Assembly: GCA_030648225.1 (NCBI GenBank)
Contig: JAUSIA010000357.1
Coordinates: 1-5,036 of the forward strand
From: Ignavibacteria bacterium
GTDB taxonomy: Bacteria > Bacteroidota > Ignavibacteria > Ignavibacteriales > Ignavibacteriaceae
DNA: 5,036 nucleotides
Direction: 5' to 3'
A program made the position numbers and the translations under genes. The notes beneath the pieces were generated by a model. The model was not told where the DNA came from. It did not search any database and saw only the letters and a list, made by a program, of their open reading frames with translations. Shown here piece by piece: positions 1-4,985 of this stretch. The first letter of the stretch is position 1, and every line of letters begins with the position of its first letter.

Positions 1-2119
1 TAAGATTATATGTTCCGTCAACATCAAATTTCTTTTCATCAAACCTGAACCTTATTGACATTGGAGTATTCTGTACAAGAATAAGATGTGATGTTTCAAG
101 GGGTATCTTCAGCTTTGGTGATAGTTCATTCACTTTATTTACCACTCCGCACATAACCATCAACTGCCACAGGCGAAGATTCTTTAAATATATCTGATCG
201 AACTTACTGTTTTCTACAAGGGATTCGCCTATATAAATCCCATGTTCAACGCCATCGGTTTTATATTTTTCAAAATAGTGAGTGAACATCTTCTGAGCTT
301 CTTCATCATATTCATCTAAATAATTTGATATTGTCTCATTAATTATATTCACACTCTCTTCATACTCCTTTCGTTTTGTATAAAGAGTTTTATGAATTGG
401 GTCTAAAGTTTTTACATAATTCTGAATAAGATCATTTAAAGAAGAATCATAGTCTTTTATATGGTTGAAAACAGGCTCAATTTCATTCTGCAGAAATTCA
501 AGAATGCTTACTTCATCACCTGAGCTTAAACCTGCATTAACACGCTTAATATGTTTTTCAATCCTGAAAACCATTTCATCGAACAAAGGAAGTTTTTTAA
601 CATGGTTGGCAGATTGAAGGACTCCTTTAGCAAGATTCAGATGTTCAATTATATCACTCTTAACAGCTTCATTCCTGAACTCAGAAGAATTTCTAATATC
701 GGAAAGCCCATAAAGAGGATAAACATTTTCAAAGACAATCGGCTCCATTTCTGCAAGCTTGTTATTTGCTTTATTGGAGATCAGGTTGGCTGCTGCTCTC
801 CGGAACCGCCATTCAACAGAAATATGAATAGCAGTACATTTCTCCTTAATTATTTTCTGTATCTGATTCTCAAAATCTTCCGCATCCCTTTTTACCGCAG
901 TTGCAAATAAAGGAAGAATACTTTTTATCTTTTGTGCATTAAGTGAATTAATATCTCCGGGGTTAGGGGAGCCGATCTCTAATGCACCAATTAATATGTT
1001 CTTATAATAAAGAGGTACCACAAGAATATTTCTTATACCAAGCTTAAGGATTTCATCTTCTACTTTCCCCTTTTCTTTATATTTCTCAAGATCTTCTATA
1101 ATAACAGGTTTATTCGTTCTGAATGCTTTTCCATAAATTGAATTTACATGGTCAGAACAGTCAAGCTTGCAATGGTCATTAAGAATAAAACTGTCACCTA
1201 TCTTCCAGCCTTTGTAAGTTGTTGAATCCCAGTTTTCCGGTATAGCTGCAAGACCAATTTTAAGATCAGGCAGCATAAAGAGTGAACGAACATTATTTTC
1301 CAGCTCATTAAATCTTTCCAAAGAAATAATTGATGTTTTTTCAAGAAGATCATATTTAATTGCAGAAATAGCTTCCTGCTCGGTTATATCAATTGCAGTG
1401 AAAGTTACAAAGCCATGGAATTCAAATTTTTCAGGAGGTAATATTTCCATCCACAATTTAATATTGTATGCATCCTTTAATAAATTTTCCAGCTCGATCT
1501 TGTTCAGGGCAGGGAGCTTACCAACACAAACTGCTTTAACAAATGAAGGATCAATATTTAACTGGAAGTAATTATCCAGTAAAGTTTTTTTATTCCTGAT
1601 CTTTACGATCAAAGGATTTTTAATTTCTATCTTTACACTATATAGCTGTTCAAGTATTAACAGATATGCATTAATTACCTTATCAATAAATACAGCTTTT
1701 GGATCAAGTCCCACTTTCTCAATATCAAATAAGCCTTCTTTAGGTATGATCCTTTCAAAACCAGGGGTTCTGTAGAAAAATTTAAACGAGAATGGCGCAA
1801 CAGATGCACTTATCTGTTTTTCCCGTTGAGATGCCGGATATATTACCGCCATTAGAAGATCAATAATATCTTTATGTTTTTCAAGGGTTGAGTGGTCTTC
1901 TATAAGATCATTTAATTCCGGAATTTGTTTTACTTTTTCCAGGGCAATTTTTACAAGCTCTGATTTATAAATATTAGCCTGGAAAAGTTCTTTCTCCCAA
2001 AATTCAATGAGAGGTTTAAAGCTTAAAAAGGTTTTGAAAGGAAAGTCATTAAATTGTTCGGATAATTCAGAACCAACTCCTGCATCTTCTTTTAGTCCTA
2101 TGTTATTTATCTTTTTCAT
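1..2119 (-). CDS. GAF domain-containing protein, C-terminus cut by window edge
   Basis: The minus-strand frame is open from an ATG at 2119-2117 to the left edge, giving at least 706 codons without a stop. An in-frame stop lies upstream at 2168-2170 and no ATG lies between. The N-terminal ~260 residues carry a 'FPFKTFLSFKPLIEFWEKE' segment (about residues 25-43) that I recall from a conserved, uncharacterised Bacteroidota family. A GAF domain spans about residues 265-408; its core is 'NILVVPLYYKNILIGALEIG' followed by a helix ending 'LFATAV'. The remainder is mostly helical and ends with 'YFEKYKTDGVEHGIYIGESL' and 'IRFRFDEKKFDVDGTYNL', typical of that family's tail, so perhaps 60-90 residues are missing. 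No histidine kinase, GGDEF or HTH output domain and no membrane segment is visible. It is probably a cytoplasmic sensor or scaffold; ligand and function are unknown. Confidence 0.9.
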   Translation of the reverse strand, partial: MKKINNIGLKEDAGVGSELSEQFNDFPFKTFLSFKPLIEFWEKELFQANIYKSELVKIALEKVKQIPELNDLIEDHSTLEKHKDIIDLLMAVIYPASQREKQISASVAPFSFKFFYRTPGFERIIPKEGLFDIEKVGLDPKAVFIDKVINAYLLILEQLYSVKIEIKNPLIVKIRNKKTLLDNYFQLNIDPSFVKAVCVGKLPALNKIELENLLKDAYNIKLWMEILPPEKFEFHGFVTFTAIDITEQEAISAIKYDLLEKTSIISLERFNELENNVRSLFMLPDLKIGLAAIPENWDSTTYKGWKIGDSFILNDHCKLDCSDHVNSIYGKAFRTNKPVIIEDLEKYKEKGKVEDEILKLGIRNILVVPLYYKNILIGALEIGSPNPGDINSLNAQKIKSILPLFATAVKRDAEDFENQIQKIIKEKCTAIHISVEWRFRRAAANLISNKANNKLAEMEPIVFENVYPLYGLSDIRNSSEFRNEAVKSDIIEHLNLAKGVLQSANHVKKLPLFDEMVFRIEKHIKRVNAGLSSGDEVSILEFLQNEIEPVFNHIKDYDSSLNDLIQNYVKTLDPIHKTLYTKRKEYEESVNIINETISNYLDEYDEEAQKMFTHYFEKYKTDGVEHGIYIGESLVENSKFDQIYLKNLRLWQLMVMCGVVNKVNELSPKLKIPLETSHLILVQNTPMSIRFRFDEKKFDVDGTYNL

Positions 2120-2300
2120 ATAAGCCTTGGTTTTAACCTTGGTATGGGACAAATTTATAATTAATATTTATTTAATTCATCTGCATTATAACAGCATTGA
2201 ACCAATTATCATAATTCAGCCAGGATTTGCAGAATTCAGATAAGAATAAGCATAAGTGAAATTTATTATCTTACCATAATTAAATTCCTGGGTAATTGAA
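2120..2300. other. Divergent intergenic region
   Basis: This 181-bp AT-rich spacer separates the leftward GAF gene from the rightward NTF2-like gene and must hold both promoters. The leftward -7 candidate is at 2150-2157. A CCTTGG direct repeat (2125-2130 and 2137-2142) sits just upstream of the GAF start. I found no TAnnTTTG box for the rightward gene. Small ORFs crossing the spacer are not convincing. Confidence 0.5.
2150..2157 (-). promoter_or_regulatory. Candidate Bacteroidota -7 box for the GAF gene
   Basis: The minus strand reads TAAATTTG here, an exact match to the Bacteroidota -7 consensus TAnnTTTG. It lies 30 nt upstream of the GAF start codon, which would leave a short 5' leader. 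No TTG -33 element is visible at the usual distance (only ATG at 2178-2180), so the call is tentative. No SD stronger than AAGG precedes the start. Confidence 0.35.
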
Positions 2301-2738
2301 ATGAAAAATCTTTCCTTCATATTTATTCTGTTGTTTCCTTTAACAATTTTTTGCCAGGCCGATAATTCCTCCTTCTTCCTCAATTTAATGAAAACAGAAT
2401 TTGAAGCTTTCCAGAAGAAAGATCCTTCTTTATGGATAAAATACGTTGATGGCAATGCAATTTTCACAGGCTCAGATAACACATTTAAAACAAAAGACCA
2501 GATTATTGAAGAGATGAAAAGTGCCCCGGATATTTTTATTTCAGCAGCAGAAACTTATGACGATATAATTACAAGAACTTATGGAAATACAACAGTGTTA
2601 TCTTGTCTTACAACTTTTACTTTCATATCATCTGATGGAAACATAAACAAGATAAAATTTAAATTTACACGAGTACATATAAAAGATGGGACAGAATGGA
2701 AACTTGTTTATCACAGCTCCATTCCTGTTGAAATTTAA
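2301..2738 (+). CDS. Exported NTF2-like (SnoaL/DUF4440-type) protein
   Basis: This is a 145-residue protein. Residues 1-20 form a signal peptide: MKN, a hydrophobic run 'LSFIFILLFPLTIF', then 'CQAD', with cleavage most likely after Q19 or A20 as is common in Bacteroidota. Cys18 is preceded by Phe, so it is a poor lipobox and a lipoprotein is less likely. The mature ~125 residues fit a cone-shaped NTF2-like fold: an opening helix 'LMKTEFEAFQKKDPSLWIKY', strand 'GNAIFTG', a helix around 'KTKDQIIEEMKS', and closing strands ending 'TRVHIKDGTEWKLVYHSS', which resembles the end of DUF4440/SnoaL-like domains. Such proteins are often small-molecule binders or poorly understood enzymes; no catalytic set can be assigned. 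The ATG is preceded by AT-rich sequence without an SD. The gene diverges from the GAF gene and converges on the oxidoreductase. Confidence 0.8.
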   Translation: MKNLSFIFILLFPLTIFCQADNSSFFLNLMKTEFEAFQKKDPSLWIKYVDGNAIFTGSDNTFKTKDQIIEEMKSAPDIFISAAETYDDIITRTYGNTTVLSCLTTFTFISSDGNINKIKFKFTRVHIKDGTEWKLVYHSSIPVEI

Positions 2739-2762
2739 ACATTAGTTAGCGGTTTTTTAATA

Positions 2763-2782
2763 GCCGCAACTTTTAAGTCGTG
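2763..2782. repeat. Degraded ACTTTTAAGT palindrome
   Basis: The core ACTT-TT-AAGT is perfect, but the flanking arms match only partly. The better preserved copy at 3998-4017 shares the core and most flanking bases, which suggests a common ancestral element of the form CCACGACTT-TT-AAGTCGTGG. Confidence 0.6.
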
Positions 2783-2793
2783 TTATATAATTG

Positions 2794-2805
2794 TGGCTAA
2801 AGCCA
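2794..2805. repeat. TGGCTAAAGCCA palindrome, copy 1
   Basis: A 12-bp palindrome with 5-bp arms (TGGCT/AGCCA) around an AA centre. Identical to 4073-4084 and the reverse complement of 4039-4050. Confidence 0.75.
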
Positions 2806-2869
2806 ATATCCTTTCTTAACTATTCCACGAGCTAAAGAGACTTTGTCAAAATTCTAAATATGCCGGTAG

Positions 2870-2887
2870 TCGCAACCTTCAGGTTGC
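2870..2887. repeat. Hairpin within the MITE-like element, left
   Basis: Perfect arms CGCAACCT and AGGTTGCG surround a TC centre, and adjoining T/A extends the stem to 9 bp. It faces the second internal hairpin: GGTAGTCGCAACCT at 2865-2878 matches the reverse complement of 2913-2926 at about 11 of 14 positions, so the pair has a head-to-head, REP/BIME-like layout. Confidence 0.7.
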
Positions 2888-2903
2888 GAAATAAAACTGT
2901 TAT

Positions 2904-2921
2904 CGCAGGCTGAAGCCTGCG
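2904..2921. repeat. Hairpin within the MITE-like element, right
   Basis: Perfect 8-bp arms CGCAGGCT and AGCCTGCG surround a GA centre, followed by GCTACC, which mirrors the GGTAGT that precedes the left hairpin. It is among the most GC-rich stretches of an otherwise AT-rich spacer. Confidence 0.75.
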
Positions 2922-2983
2922 GCTACCATCAATATTTTTATTTTCACACAGTCTCTAAAGCTCGTGGCAATTATTTGCTAAAC

Positions 2984-3976
2984 TTATTTAGATAAATCAA
3001 CCAGAACCCTTCCCGTTATCTCACCTTTCAATATCAGATCAATCTTTTCATTCAGTTCTTCAAGAGAACATTCAGTTGTTATTTCATTAAGAATACTAAG
3101 CTTCCATTCTCCTGCAAGTTTCTGCCAGATAATTTTTCTTATATCCATCGGTGTCTCAGCAGAATTAATACCAAGTAAATTTACTCCTCTAAGTATAAAA
3201 GGATAAACCGTCATATTTAATTCAGGAGAAAGTGTATTACCACATGAAGCTACTGAGCATCTGTAATCCAAACTTCTTATAACTGTAGAAAGAATATTTC
3301 CGCCGACAGTATCAACCGCACCTTTCCATCTCCTGTTCAAAAGCGGTTTGGCTGATTTATCATCAAGTTCATCACTGCTGATAATTAATTTTGCTCCAAG
3401 CTGTTTCAGGTAATCTTCCTTATCCTTTTTTCTTGTTGAAGCTGCAGCATTATAACCAAGCTTAGCAAGAAGAGCTAAAGCAAGAGATCCAACCCCACCA
3501 GTAGCTCCTGTTACAACAATTTTCCCTTCTTTTTCAATACCAGTTTGTTCAAGTTTATGAACTGAAAGTGCGGCTGTAAATCCTGCAGTACCAAGCATCA
3601 TGCTTTCTTTTAGAGAAAGCCCTTTGGGAAACTTAACAACCCATTCTGCCGAAACTCTTACATATTCAGCAAAACCTCCTGATGTATTCATTCCAAGATC
3701 ATATCCTGTAACAAGAACTTCATCTCCTTTTTTAAAAAGACCATTTGAAGATTCTTCCACAATTCCTGCTGCATCAATTCCTGGAGTGTGCGGATAATTT
3801 CTCGTAATTCCTTTGTTACCAGTTGCAGATAAAGCATCTTTATAATTTAAAGATGAGTATTTTACTTTTATTAAAACGTCACCTTCAGGAAGTTCATCAA
3901 TTGATTTGGTAGAAATCTCTCTAATAAATTTCCCATTTACTTCTTTTACAACTAATGCTTTGAAATTCAGATTCAA
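2984..3976 (-). CDS. yhfP: YhdH/YhfP-family NADPH-dependent oxidoreductase (AcuI-like)
   Basis: This 330-residue zinc-independent medium-chain dehydrogenase/reductase has the usual length for the family. The N-terminal GroES-like part holds 'YSSLNYKDALSATG' (40-53) and 'YPHTPGIDAAGIV' (61-73), with no GHE or cysteine zinc ligands. The Rossmann part begins at 'GTAGFTAALSVHKLEQ' (129-144), with nucleotide-binding 'VTGATGGVG' (155-163). 'ASTRKKDK' (179-186) follows the second strand and suits the NADPH phosphate. 'GAVDTVGG' and 'PFILRGVNLLGI' are family signatures. Overall wording is closest, from memory, to Bacillus YhfP; characterised relatives (AcuI) reduce acryloyl-CoA to propionyl-CoA in the cytoplasm, but the substrate here is unproven. 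The start is TTG (3976-3974) behind GGGAGG; upstream in frame there is a stop and no ATG or GTG, and the next Met is near residue 96. The gene stands alone between two palindrome clusters. Confidence 0.92.
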   Translation of the reverse strand: MNLNFKALVVKEVNGKFIREISTKSIDELPEGDVLIKVKYSSLNYKDALSATGNKGITRNYPHTPGIDAAGIVEESSNGLFKKGDEVLVTGYDLGMNTSGGFAEYVRVSAEWVVKFPKGLSLKESMMLGTAGFTAALSVHKLEQTGIEKEGKIVVTGATGGVGSLALALLAKLGYNAAASTRKKDKEDYLKQLGAKLIISSDELDDKSAKPLLNRRWKGAVDTVGGNILSTVIRSLDYRCSVASCGNTLSPELNMTVYPFILRGVNLLGINSAETPMDIRKIIWQKLAGEWKLSILNEITTECSLEELNEKIDLILKGEITGRVLVDLSK

Positions 3977-3980
3977 CTTA

Positions 3981-3986
3981 CCTCCC
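3981..3986 (-). promoter_or_regulatory. Strong Shine-Dalgarno deciding a TTG start
   Basis: The minus strand reads GGGAGG, four bases before TTG at 3976-3974. The other genes in the window have weak or no SD, so this site compensates for the poor start codon and fixes the start. A CTG two codons later (3970-3968) is the only nearby alternative. Confidence 0.75.
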
Positions 3987-3997
3987 GAATAGTATAG

Positions 3998-4017
3998 CCA
4001 CGACTTTTAAGTTGTGG
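3998..4017. repeat. CCACGACTT palindrome in the oxidoreductase leader
   Basis: Arms CCACGACTT and AAGTTGTGG around a TT centre pair at 8 of 9 positions. It lies about 20 bp upstream of the oxidoreductase start and just above its SD, so it may fall within the 5' leader of the mRNA. It is related to 2763-2782. Confidence 0.7.
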
Positions 4018-4038
4018 GTAATAAATTAAAAACTAATA

Positions 4039-4084
4039 TGGCTTTAGCCAAAATTTTAATTTGATTTAACTGTGGCTAAAGCCA
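4039..4084. repeat. Inverted pair TGGCTTTAGCCA / TGGCTAAAGCCA
   Basis: The 12-mers at 4039-4050 and 4073-4084 are each near-perfect palindromes and are exact reverse complements of each other, separated by 22 bp. They could therefore fold singly or as one 12-bp stem. AAAAAC at 4028-4033 and GTTTTT at 4085-4090 could extend that stem across a 5-base bulge. On the plus strand the second copy is followed by a T-run (4086-4091), which gives it a weak terminator look. Confidence 0.7.
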
Positions 4085-4108
4085 GTTTTTTATTTTAAGA
4101 ATTTTATT

Positions 4109-4128
4109 CCACGAGATAAATCTCGTGG
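4109..4128. repeat. CCACGAGAT palindrome
   Basis: CCACGAGATAAATCTCGTGG has perfect 9-bp arms around an AA centre. It is the intact counterpart of the palindrome split by the insertion at 2825-2967, with one arm position changed on each side (compensatory). Confidence 0.8.
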
Positions 4129-4174
4129 CTATTAAATGCAATTTTTGTTAAACATGAGCCTCTTTGAATTAGTC

Positions 4175-4204
4175 TCACCCTCTTCTTACTTTAGAGAGAG
4201 GTGA
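4175..4204. repeat. Imperfect inverted repeat TCACCCTCT / AGAGAGGTGA
   Basis: The arms 4175-4183 and 4195-4204 pair with one bulged base around an 11-bp loop. It lies about 55 bp upstream of the acetyltransferase ATG. It resembles dispersed 'TCACCCTCT...AGAGGGTGA' hairpins seen in many genomes, but a regulatory role is not shown. Confidence 0.4.
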
Positions 4205-4259
4205 AGTCAATTGCTATTTAACCGTGTTTAAAATATCATTAATTTAGCAACTACTAAAT

Positions 4260-4802
4260 ATGAACTTCAGCGAAAATATAATTCTCGAAAACAACTCAGT
4301 TCTCCTCAAACCATTAACAGCAGAAGATGAAAAAGGCTTAAGCAAAATTGCGTTCGATGCTGATATATGGAAATATACAGTTACGCGTGCAATGAATTCA
4401 ACTGAACTTAAAGAATATATCAACAATGCTCTTGAAGAGAGAAAAAAAAATTCCAGGTATCCTTTTACAATTATTGATAAGGCTTCAGGCGAAATTGCCG
4501 GAAGCACTAGCTACGGCAATATTTCTGTTAAAGATAAAAGACTTGAAATCGGCTGGACATGGCTTGGGAAAAAATTTATGGGAACTGGCTTAAACAAAGA
4601 ATGTAAAATCCTGCTTTTGCAATATGCATTTGAACATCTTAAGTTTGAGCGTGTGGAATTTAAAACTGATTTTCTTAATAAAGCTGCAAGAAAAGCGTTG
4701 GTAAAAATCGGAGCAAAGGAGGAAGGAATTTTAAGAAGCCATACATTGATTGCACGATGGCAGAAGACGCGATACAATTTATTACAGCGTACTTGCAAAT
4801 GA
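4260..4802 (+). CDS. GNAT acetyltransferase (RimJ/RimL type), 3' end frameshifted
   Basis: The open frame encodes 180 residues. Residues ~12-160 fit an Acetyltransf_3/RimJ-RimL GNAT domain: N-terminal 'VLLKPLTAEDEKGL' (14-27), central strands 'PFTIIDKASGEIAGSTSYGN' (67-86), 'LEIGWTWLGKKFMGTGLNKE' (94-113) with the acetyl-CoA loop pattern xxxGxG at F105-G109, then 'FERVEFKTDFLNKAARKALV' (128-147) and 'GAKEEGILRSHTLI' (150-164). The family transfers acetyl from acetyl-CoA to an amine of a protein N-terminus or small molecule; the substrate is unknown. After I164 the wording departs from the family, and the expected C-terminal strand is found one frame over (4756-4839), so the last 16 residues are probably not original. 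The ATG has no SD. The fold's core is intact, but loss of the final strand may impair it. A sequencing error is possible. Confidence 0.85.
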   Translation: MNFSENIILENNSVLLKPLTAEDEKGLSKIAFDADIWKYTVTRAMNSTELKEYINNALEERKKNSRYPFTIIDKASGEIAGSTSYGNISVKDKRLEIGWTWLGKKFMGTGLNKECKILLLQYAFEHLKFERVEFKTDFLNKAARKALVKIGAKEEGILRSHTLIARWQKTRYNLLQRTCK

Positions 4803-4839
4803 GTGGAAGGAAATAAAGAATATGAATTTTTATCGGTAG
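4756..4839 (+). pseudogene. Displaced C-terminal tail of the GNAT gene
   Basis: The frame offset by one base from the upstream gene reads 'DGRRRDTIYYSVLANEWKEI' and continues to a TAG at 4837-4839. 'DGRRRDTIYYS' directly after 'RSHTLI' is what I expect for RimJ/RimL-type acetyltransferases. Four bases (GCAC, 4752-4755) sit where one codon is expected; dropping G4752 gives I-H-D-G-R-R-R and a 192-residue protein. The tail has no start of its own and is not a separate gene. Confidence 0.8.
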
Positions 4840-4850
4840 AACTTCAAAAT

Positions 4851-4926
4851 TGTCATTTCGACTGAAGGGAGAAATCTTTTTTAGCTCCCATAGAGATTTC
4901 TCAGTCGTTCCTCCTTCGAAATGACA
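4851..4926. repeat. Long imperfect hairpin, dispersed-repeat type
   Basis: The outer arms TGTCATTTCGA (4851-4861) and TCGAAATGACA (4916-4926) are perfect 11-bp complements. The inner arms GAGAAATCT (4869-4877) and AGATTTCTC (4894-4902) are perfect 9-bp complements around a 16-bp loop. Between them the left side has 7 bases and the right 13, giving an asymmetric internal loop. From memory, 'GTCATTTCGA...GAGAAATCT' is a frequent dispersed intergenic repeat in Bacteroidota. It could also serve as a transcriptional boundary after the acetyltransferase. Confidence 0.75.
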
Positions 4927-4970
4927 TTTTCCATCTATTTAATTTATGTTTAGAAAATAAAATTTAATCT

Positions 4971-4978
4971 AAAGGAAA
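4971..4978 (+). promoter_or_regulatory. Ribosome binding site of the edge gene
   Basis: AAAGGAAA contains AAGGA (4972-4976) nine bases before the ATG at 4986. This is a reasonable SD and supports that start. Confidence 0.55.
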
Positions 4979-4985
4979 GATATAA

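Larger units (their letters stand above)
2838..2954. mobile_element. 117-bp MITE-like element with terminal inverted repeats
   Basis: The termini are AGACTTTGTCAAAAT (2838-2852) and, on the opposite strand, AGACTGTGTGAAAAT (2954-2940), matching at 13 of 15 positions. The element is flanked directly by CTAAAG on both sides (2832-2837 and 2955-2960), a likely target duplication. The next outer bases also match, so the boundary could be drawn as GAGACT...AGTCTC with a 4-bp TAAA duplication; both readings restore the same empty site. It is too short to encode a transposase, so it would be moved in trans. Inside it carries two strong hairpins. I cannot name the parental IS family. Confidence 0.7.
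2825..2967. repeat. CCACGAGCT palindrome split by an insertion
   Basis: The left half (2825-2837) and right half (2955-2967) rejoin, once the insert and one CTAAAG copy are removed, to CCACGAGCTAAAGCTCGTGG: 9-bp perfect arms around an AA centre. The intact relative at 4109-4128 has the same CCACGAG/CTCGTGG arms and AA centre, which supports this reconstruction. Confidence 0.75.
2739..2983. repeat. Intergenic palindrome cluster 1
   Basis: This 245-bp spacer between convergent genes contains no gene but is filled with short inverted repeats. In order these are a degraded ACTTTTAAGT-centred palindrome (2763-2782), TGGCTAAAGCCA (2794-2805), and a CCACGAG...CTCGTGG palindrome split by a 117-bp insertion that itself carries two hairpins. 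The first and second modules, and the restored third, recur in the same order upstream of the oxidoreductase (3998-4128). No clear intrinsic terminator with a T-run directly after the stem is visible, though the hairpins may help end both converging transcripts. Confidence 0.75.
3977..4259. repeat. Intergenic palindrome cluster 2
   Basis: This 283-bp spacer between the divergent oxidoreductase and acetyltransferase genes holds four palindromes (3998-4017, 4039-4050, 4073-4084, 4109-4128) and a weaker inverted repeat at 4175-4204. No gene is visible. Both promoters must lie here, but I see no clear TAnnTTTG box on either strand. Confidence 0.7.
4840..4985. other. Spacer before the probable dCMP deaminase gene
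   Basis: This spacer holds the long hairpin at 4851-4926 and then about 60 bp of AT-rich sequence that should contain the promoter of the next gene. TATGTTTA at 4945-4952 matches TAnnTTTG at all but the last base, with no TTG at the -33 distance, so it is only a weak candidate. Confidence 0.45.

Noticed and set aside
551..910. 119-residue plus-strand ORF
   Set aside because: It lies wholly antisense to the long GAF coding frame, which has clear protein-family content. Its own translation has no recognisable domain or signal.
2301..2360. Lipoprotein signal in the NTF2-like protein
   Set aside because: Cys18 is preceded by Thr-Ile-Phe; a bulky Phe at -1 does not fit the lipobox, so ordinary signal peptidase cleavage is preferred.
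2216..2482. 88-residue minus-strand ORF across the NTF2-like gene start
   Set aside because: It is antisense to the signal peptide and first helix of a convincing gene, and has no domain or RBS.
2750..2767. Intrinsic terminator after the NTF2-like gene (GCGG, T-run, CCGC)
   Set aside because: The T-run lies in the loop rather than after a 4-bp stem, so it does not have terminator geometry.
3600..3797. 65-residue plus-strand ORF
   Set aside because: It is antisense to the conserved core of the oxidoreductase.
2739..4135. CRISPR array
   Set aside because: The repeated units are 12-20 bp palindromes of different sequence with irregular spacing, not identical direct repeats with unique spacers, and no cas gene is visible.
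4244..4798. Two minus-strand ORFs (4244-4507 and 4511-4798)
   Set aside because: Both are antisense shadows of the GNAT gene and lack any family resemblance.
4756..4839. Separate small gene after the GNAT frame
   Set aside because: The reading has no start codon or RBS of its own and matches the missing GNAT tail, so it is a frameshifted end.
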